Source of the DNA: JASFEQ01 sp050122535 | Lineage (GTDB): Bacteria > Desulfobacterota > DSM-4660 > Desulfatiglandales > HGW-15 | DNA: 9,249 nucleotides | Assembly (NCBI GenBank): GCA_050122535.1 | Contig: JASFIT010000171.1 | Coordinates: 1 to 9,249 of the forward strand | Reading direction: 5' to 3' | Part shown: positions 5,727-9,249 of the stretch, piece by piece | How the letters are laid out: each line of letters opens with the position of its first letter | Numbering within the stretch: the stretch's first letter is position 1 | Made by a program: the position numbers and the translations under genes | Notes under the pieces: model-generated | Database searches by the model: none | Told to the model about the DNA's origin: nothing | The model's input: only the letters and a program-made list of their open reading frames with translations

Positions 5727-6344
5727 ATGCGTCTTTCTCATTTTTCCCGATTCCTTTTGTTTGCATTCGTAGGATGGCTGTTATTTTTGCTGGGATGTGC
5801 GACTACCAGCAAACAAGCCAGATTCTATAAACTGAGTTCCGTTGGTACTCAGGAGGCACCGTCCCAAACACAAGCAACGGGCCAAGGCCTGGGGATCGGT
5901 ATTGGGCCCATAAAGTTTCCGGACCATCTGGACCGGCCACAAATCGTAACCCGGACCAGTGCCAATGCGATGCAACTAAGCGAGTTTGATCTATGGGCCG
6001 GATCTTTGAGGGAGGATTTTTCTCGTGTTCTGGCCGAAAATCTCTCAATCCTCCTATCCACAGATTACATCTTCATCTACCCATTCACAAAATCAACACC
6101 CATCGACTATAAGGTGGCGGTGGAGGTTGTCCGTTTCGACGGGGAGCTTGGAAAGAGCGCTGCGCTGACCGCGCGTTGGACCGTGATGGAGGGCGACAGA
6201 AAGGCGTTAAAATTTGTACGAAGGTCTAAGATTACAGGGGCGGTCGATGATAGTAACTATGAGGCGATGGTGGCGGCCTTAAGCCGGACTGTTGAAAGTC
6301 TGAGCCGCGAGATTGCTGAATCCATACGGTCCCTGTCCAGATAA
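5727..6344 (+). CDS. PqiC-type ABC-transport auxiliary lipoprotein
   Basis: A 205-residue lipoprotein of the ABC-type transport auxiliary (PqiC, DUF330/PF03886) family. The signal peptide ends in lipobox LLGC (C24 lipidated). Then come the family's first strand FYKLSS (33-38), GIGPIKFPDHLDRPQIVTR (58-76), the FDLWAGSLREDFSRVLAENL helix (87-106), and a final helix (~178-203). Residues +2/+3 after the cysteine are Ala-Thr, with no Asp retention signal, so outer-membrane sorting is expected. PqiC in E. coli docks the MCE protein PqiB to the outer membrane, and the same role is likely here with the upstream MCE protein. The start one base after the MCE stop and the strong RBS show co-translation. 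Confidence 0.9.
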   Translation: MRLSHFSRFLLFAFVGWLLFLLGCATTSKQARFYKLSSVGTQEAPSQTQATGQGLGIGIGPIKFPDHLDRPQIVTRTSANAMQLSEFDLWAGSLREDFSRVLAENLSILLSTDYIFIYPFTKSTPIDYKVAVEVVRFDGELGKSAALTARWTVMEGDRKALKFVRRSKITGAVDDSNYEAMVAALSRTVESLSREIAESIRSLSR

Positions 6345-6396
6345 TGCTATCCTATCTGGGAGAAAGCACGGGGAGCCTCTTATGACCCCAAACTTC

Positions 6397-6404
6397 AGGG
6401 AGGT
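6397..6404 (+). promoter_or_regulatory. RBS that decides the M48 lipoprotein start
   Basis: AGGGAGGT lies seven nt before the ATG at 6412. A second in-frame ATG at 6382 also has a GGGGAG (6370-6375) six nt upstream; it would add ten residues before the signal peptide and is the less natural choice. Confidence 0.65.
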
Positions 6405-6411
6405 AATAACG

Positions 6412-7878
6412 ATGAAAAGAGAGATGGGCATACGATTTTGCATTAACGCCCTGATGCTGCTGGCGATGGCCATTTTTTTCTCAAGCTGCGCAGGAACGCA
6501 ACCCGTCGAGGCGGATCGGGACATGGGCCGGGAAGTGGTGAAACAAGTCGAGGCGGAGATGGGCATCCTCAACGATCCTAGCAGGACGGAGTACCTGAAC
6601 GCCCTGGGTCAACGCCTTGTGCGCACGCTCGGTGACCAGCGTTTTGTATATTCATTCCAAATCGTGGATCAACCCGAGTCCAATGCTTTTGCCGCACCCG
6701 GTGGATACGTGTTCGTATCACGGGGCCTACTCGCTCTGACCAATAACGAGGACGAGCTGGCCAATGTCATTGGTCATGAAATCATCCACGTAAGCCAGCG
6801 CCACACCGCCAAACAGCTGGCCAAGGCTCGTGCGCCAAGCCTATTGGCCTTGCCCGGTGCGGTCGTAGGCAGTGTGGTGAGCGAGAGTGTGGGCAATCTC
6901 ATTAATGCACCCGTTATGACTCTGGGGGCAGCCTACATGGCCAAGCACAGCCGTTCTGATGAATTTGAGGCAGACCGCCTGGGGCAGAGACTTGCTGCTC
7001 AGTCGGGCTTTGATCCCGTCGCTTTAGGCACCGTCCTGGCTCGTCTTGAAAAGGAAGCGGCGCTTCGCACAGGTCAGGCGAGGCGGCCTGGCTTCTTTGA
7101 TACGCACCCCACCACGCCTGACCGCGTCAAGCGAATCAAGACAGATGCACAAACAATCCAATGGTCTCGGCGGCCTGGGATCACTCCTAACGCACCCGAT
7201 TACCTGCGTAAACTAGATGGACTCTTGGTAGGCGAGGACCCCTCAATGGGGGTGTTTCAGGGCCGGAAGTTCCTTCAGCCTGTACTCGACTTTGCCATCC
7301 AATTCCCCTTGGGTTGGATGGCAGCGAACACCCCTCAGGCCGTCGCCGCTTTCACTGCGAAGAAAGACGCTCTGGTTTTCCTCAGTATCGCAGGTAGGGG
7401 CACGGATCCAGCCAAGGCGGGAGAGCTGTTAGCCCAAGCTATGTACAAAGAACATCGCGCCAGACCAACACGATCAGAACCTATTAAGATCGGCAGGCTG
7501 GCTGCTTACCTGGTTATATATACGGATAATAGCGGCAGGGAGCCAATGCACCTCTTTTTTCTATTCATTGCTTATCGTCAGCTTATTTATCAGTTTGCGG
7601 GTATAGCACCTGAACGCTATCGATCCACGATTCGTGAAACAGCCTTCAGCTTCCGTCCATTAACTTCCCGGGAAAGGTCCTCTATCAGGGAAACCCGTTT
7701 GCGCATAGTCTCAGCACGATCGAATGAAAGCCTCGCGCAATTGTCCAAACGCACCGGAAACGTCTGGGATGGGGAAACCACTACGGTAGTAAATGGGATT
7801 GATGCCTATCAACCATTAAAGAAGGGACAGCAAATCAAGATTGCGGTATCGCAGCCTTACAAAGGCTCTGAACCATAA
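6412..7878 (+). CDS. M48 family zinc metallopeptidase lipoprotein (BepA/LoiP-like)
   Basis: A 488-residue periplasmic protease. The signal peptide ends FFSSC (C26), a loose lipobox, so lipid anchoring is likely. The catalytic site is complete: HEIIH (122-126, zinc ligands H122 and H126, catalytic E123) and EFEAD (184-188, zinc ligand E184) after HSRSD. THPTTPDRVKRI (231-242) matches the His-plug loop of BepA, with H232 a possible fourth ligand that holds the enzyme inactive. The middle (~265-425) is the usual C-terminal extension of this M48 subgroup, and residues ~428-480 (RIVSARSNESLAQLSKRTGN... KKGQQIKI) look like a LysM-type module. The family degrades or assists misassembled outer-membrane proteins, which fits a porin gene downstream. 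It follows the lipoprotein gene by 67 nt and is probably in the same operon. Confidence 0.92.
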   Translation: MKREMGIRFCINALMLLAMAIFFSSCAGTQPVEADRDMGREVVKQVEAEMGILNDPSRTEYLNALGQRLVRTLGDQRFVYSFQIVDQPESNAFAAPGGYVFVSRGLLALTNNEDELANVIGHEIIHVSQRHTAKQLAKARAPSLLALPGAVVGSVVSESVGNLINAPVMTLGAAYMAKHSRSDEFEADRLGQRLAAQSGFDPVALGTVLARLEKEAALRTGQARRPGFFDTHPTTPDRVKRIKTDAQTIQWSRRPGITPNAPDYLRKLDGLLVGEDPSMGVFQGRKFLQPVLDFAIQFPLGWMAANTPQAVAAFTAKKDALVFLSIAGRGTDPAKAGELLAQAMYKEHRARPTRSEPIKIGRLAAYLVIYTDNSGREPMHLFFLFIAYRQLIYQFAGIAPERYRSTIRETAFSFRPLTSRERSSIRETRLRIVSARSNESLAQLSKRTGNVWDGETTTVVNGIDAYQPLKKGQQIKIAVSQPYKGSEP

Positions 7879-7896
7879 TGAGGAGAATTTGAGCTG

Positions 7897-7962
7897 ATGG
7901 GAGACAGAATTGAGGCCGTCCTTATCTATTCGGGGCACAAAAAGAAACCTTTTGTGAAATGA
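7897..7962 (+). CDS. Possible 21-codon leader ORF before the porin gene
   Basis: ATG at 7897 follows AGGAG (7881-7885) by 11 nt and opens a 21-codon frame (MGDRIEAVLIYSG..., lysine-rich end HKKKPFVK) with TGA at 7960-7962. The stop is one nt before the porin ATG at 7964, and the porin has no good RBS of its own, so translation of this short frame could feed ribosomes to the porin start. I do not recognise the peptide. It may be a chance frame; there is no codon-usage power at this length. Confidence 0.3.
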   Translation: MGDRIEAVLIYSGHKKKPFVK

Positions 7963-7970
7963 CATGTCAT
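7959..7970. repeat. 12-bp perfect palindrome over the porin start codon
   Basis: ATGACATGTCAT is identical on both strands and is centred on the porin ATG (7964-7966); its left half also holds the stop of the short upstream frame. It could be an operator. Chance occurrence is also plausible. Confidence 0.3.
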
Positions 7971-9249
7971 GTCTCCGTCAAATTTATGATGGACATAAGT
8001 TCTATGTTTTCCGCATCACCGTTCTTCTGATCGCGGCCTTCTTGCTTGCTGACACCCGCCTTCATGCAGAAGAAGAGGCCCCACCCCCGGAAGATATGGA
8101 AGAGTCCGAGTACGATCAGATCATGAACAACTTGGAAGAGGGCGTATGGTTACCATATGCAAAGTGGCACATTTACTGGAAAGAGGGCCTCCGCATTGAC
8201 AGCCCCGAGAAGAACTTCACCCTGAAGATCAACATGTCCATCATTGGAGACGGGGGTCATATCAACCCTGACGAGGAGTTGGAAGAGGCTTTCCCGGAAC
8301 TGGAAGGTTCAGAATTCGATTTTAGATGGTTGAGGATATCGGGGTTTGGAACGATCTATGATTGGGCCGAATTCAAGGTGGATATGGACTTTGCCAATGT
8401 TCAAGACTTCAAGGACAACTATATCCGCTTCACAAAAGTACCATTGATCGGATTCATCACTCTAGGCCATATGAAAGAGCCATTTTCCCTGGAACAATGG
8501 ACGAGCTTAAGGGCCACCACCTTTATGGAAAGGGCTTTACCCGTTGAGGCCTTCGCGCCGGGTCGGAACATTGGGATCAGACACTACAGGCCCGCGCTCG
8601 ACCAACGTGTGACGTGGGGAGTTGGTGCTTTCTTGAACACGGGTTCTTTTGGTACCGTGGGAGAAGGAAAGGATCAATTAAGCGATGCCAACGGCTGGAA
8701 CATCACCGGACGCATCACCTATCTCCCCTTGTATGAAGAGGAGGGCAGAAGGCTTTTGCACTTGGGCTTCTCCTACAGCCACCTTTTTCGTGATGAAAAC
8801 GATCCCGACTTCAGTGAGGTTACAAGGGCTCGCCCGGAGACACGGCTTACGGACGACCGGCTTGTGGATACGGGCGAATTTTTAACGGACTCGACGGACC
8901 TGATTAACTTGGAATCTGCAATCGTTAAGGGTCCCCTCTCCTTCCAGGGGGAGTATTTTCATGCCTTTGAGAATGCAGGTGCGTTGGGTAACCCCAATTT
9001 CTGGGGGTTTTATCTGTTTTGCAGTTACTTCATTACGGGCGAACATCGAAATTATGGTAGGCAATCAGGTATGTTTTTCCGGCTTCAGCCAAAGCACGAT
9101 TTTCGTTTTCGGCAGGGAGGCTGGGGAGCCTGGGAAGTGGCGGCCCGCTTCTCCCATGTAGTCTTGAACGGTGGGGGTATTAGAGGAGGGAAAGAAGCCA
9201 ACTTCACCGCAGGTCTGAACTGGTATCTGAATCAAAAAACACGATTCAT
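7964..9249 (+). CDS. Phosphate-selective porin O/P family outer-membrane porin, 3'-truncated
   Basis: The frame is open for 428 codons to the window edge. The N-terminus gives a signal peptide (hydrophobic VLLIAAFLLA 20-29, cleavage after LHA, 35), then an acidic linker (EEEAPPPEDMEESE) and barrel strands. OprO/OprP-family motifs are clear: LGHMKEPFSLEQWTS (167-181), TFMERALPVEAFAPGRNIGI (186-205), YFITGEHRNYGRQSG (355-369), GAWEVAARFSHVVLNGGGI (388-406) and TAGLNWYLNQKTRF (415-428). These are usually the last few strands, so only a short C-terminus should be missing. Members form trimeric anion or phosphate channels, but many are uncharacterised, so substrate is not assigned. The start at 7964 is the first ATG after an in-frame TGA (7955-7957). 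It lacks a good RBS, so coupling to upstream translation is possible. The M48 protease gene precedes it by 85 nt. Confidence 0.9.
   Translation, partial: MSCLRQIYDGHKFYVFRITVLLIAAFLLADTRLHAEEEAPPPEDMEESEYDQIMNNLEEGVWLPYAKWHIYWKEGLRIDSPEKNFTLKINMSIIGDGGHINPDEELEEAFPELEGSEFDFRWLRISGFGTIYDWAEFKVDMDFANVQDFKDNYIRFTKVPLIGFITLGHMKEPFSLEQWTSLRATTFMERALPVEAFAPGRNIGIRHYRPALDQRVTWGVGAFLNTGSFGTVGEGKDQLSDANGWNITGRITYLPLYEEEGRRLLHLGFSYSHLFRDENDPDFSEVTRARPETRLTDDRLVDTGEFLTDSTDLINLESAIVKGPLSFQGEYFHAFENAGALGNPNFWGFYLFCSYFITGEHRNYGRQSGMFFRLQPKHDFRFRQGGWGAWEVAARFSHVVLNGGGIRGGKEANFTAGLNWYLNQKTRF

Noticed and set aside
6313..6411. TTG-initiated extension of the M48 protease overlapping the lipoprotein gene
   Set aside because: It would bury the lipoprotein signal peptide 33 residues inside the protein; the ATG at 6412 has a strong RBS.
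8362..9161. Several short plus-strand and minus-strand frames inside the porin region
   Set aside because: The porin frame from 7964 is continuous through the whole region with clear family motifs, so these are shadows rather than evidence of a broken gene.

Overview
The window reads as a chromosomal segment of a Gram-negative, probably deltaproteobacterial (Desulfobacterota-type) organism. The basis is the mix of gene families: a STAS-fused MlaE permease, an MCE protein with a PqiB-like core, a PqiC-type lipoprotein, an M48 lipoprotein and an OprO/OprP-type porin, all with strong GGAGG-type ribosome binding sites. Taxonomy is inferred from gene content only. Every supported gene is on the + strand and I found no credible gene on the - strand. 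I see no transposase, integrase, CRISPR array, tRNA or rRNA.

Left part (1-1682): three genes for small exported proteins. They are the 3' portion of a secreted cysteine-containing protein whose start lies before the window, a DUF2092 periplasmic protein (predicted LolA-like fold), and a very basic exported protein with a Gly/Tyr-rich C-terminus resembling DUF6515. The last two are tightly coupled, with the second gene's RBS overlapping the first gene's stop codon.

Middle part (1885-6344): an intermembrane lipid-transport ABC module. Its genes, in order, encode the STAS-MlaE permease, a small exported DUF992-like protein, the MlaF ATPase, a single-MCE-domain protein with a long helical tail carrying 25-residue repeats, and a PqiC-type outer-membrane lipoprotein. 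The core resembles a cross between the Mla system (ABC engine) and the Pqi system (MCE plus PqiC). No MlaC or MlaA homologue is present in the window. The DUF992-like gene splits mlaE from mlaF and is followed by a 128-nt leader with two strong predicted hairpins. A perfect but orphan Shine-Dalgarno sequence lies just after mlaE.

Right part (6412-9249): an M48 (BepA/LoiP-like) zinc metallopeptidase lipoprotein with a LysM-like C-terminal region, then a phosphate-selective-porin-family (OprO/OprP) outer-membrane barrel gene that runs off the window end. The porin start codon sits inside a 12-bp palindrome, 1 nt after the stop of a possible 21-codon leader ORF.

Taken together this looks like an envelope-maintenance cluster. 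An ATP-driven inner-membrane engine, an MCE channel and an outer-membrane lipoprotein would move lipid across the periplasm. A protease and a porin act at the outer membrane, and small exported proteins of unknown role (one possibly a lipid carrier) accompany them. No wholly new system is evident. The most unusual parts are the DUF992-like insertion with its structured leader, the MCE tail repeats and the porin leader arrangement.
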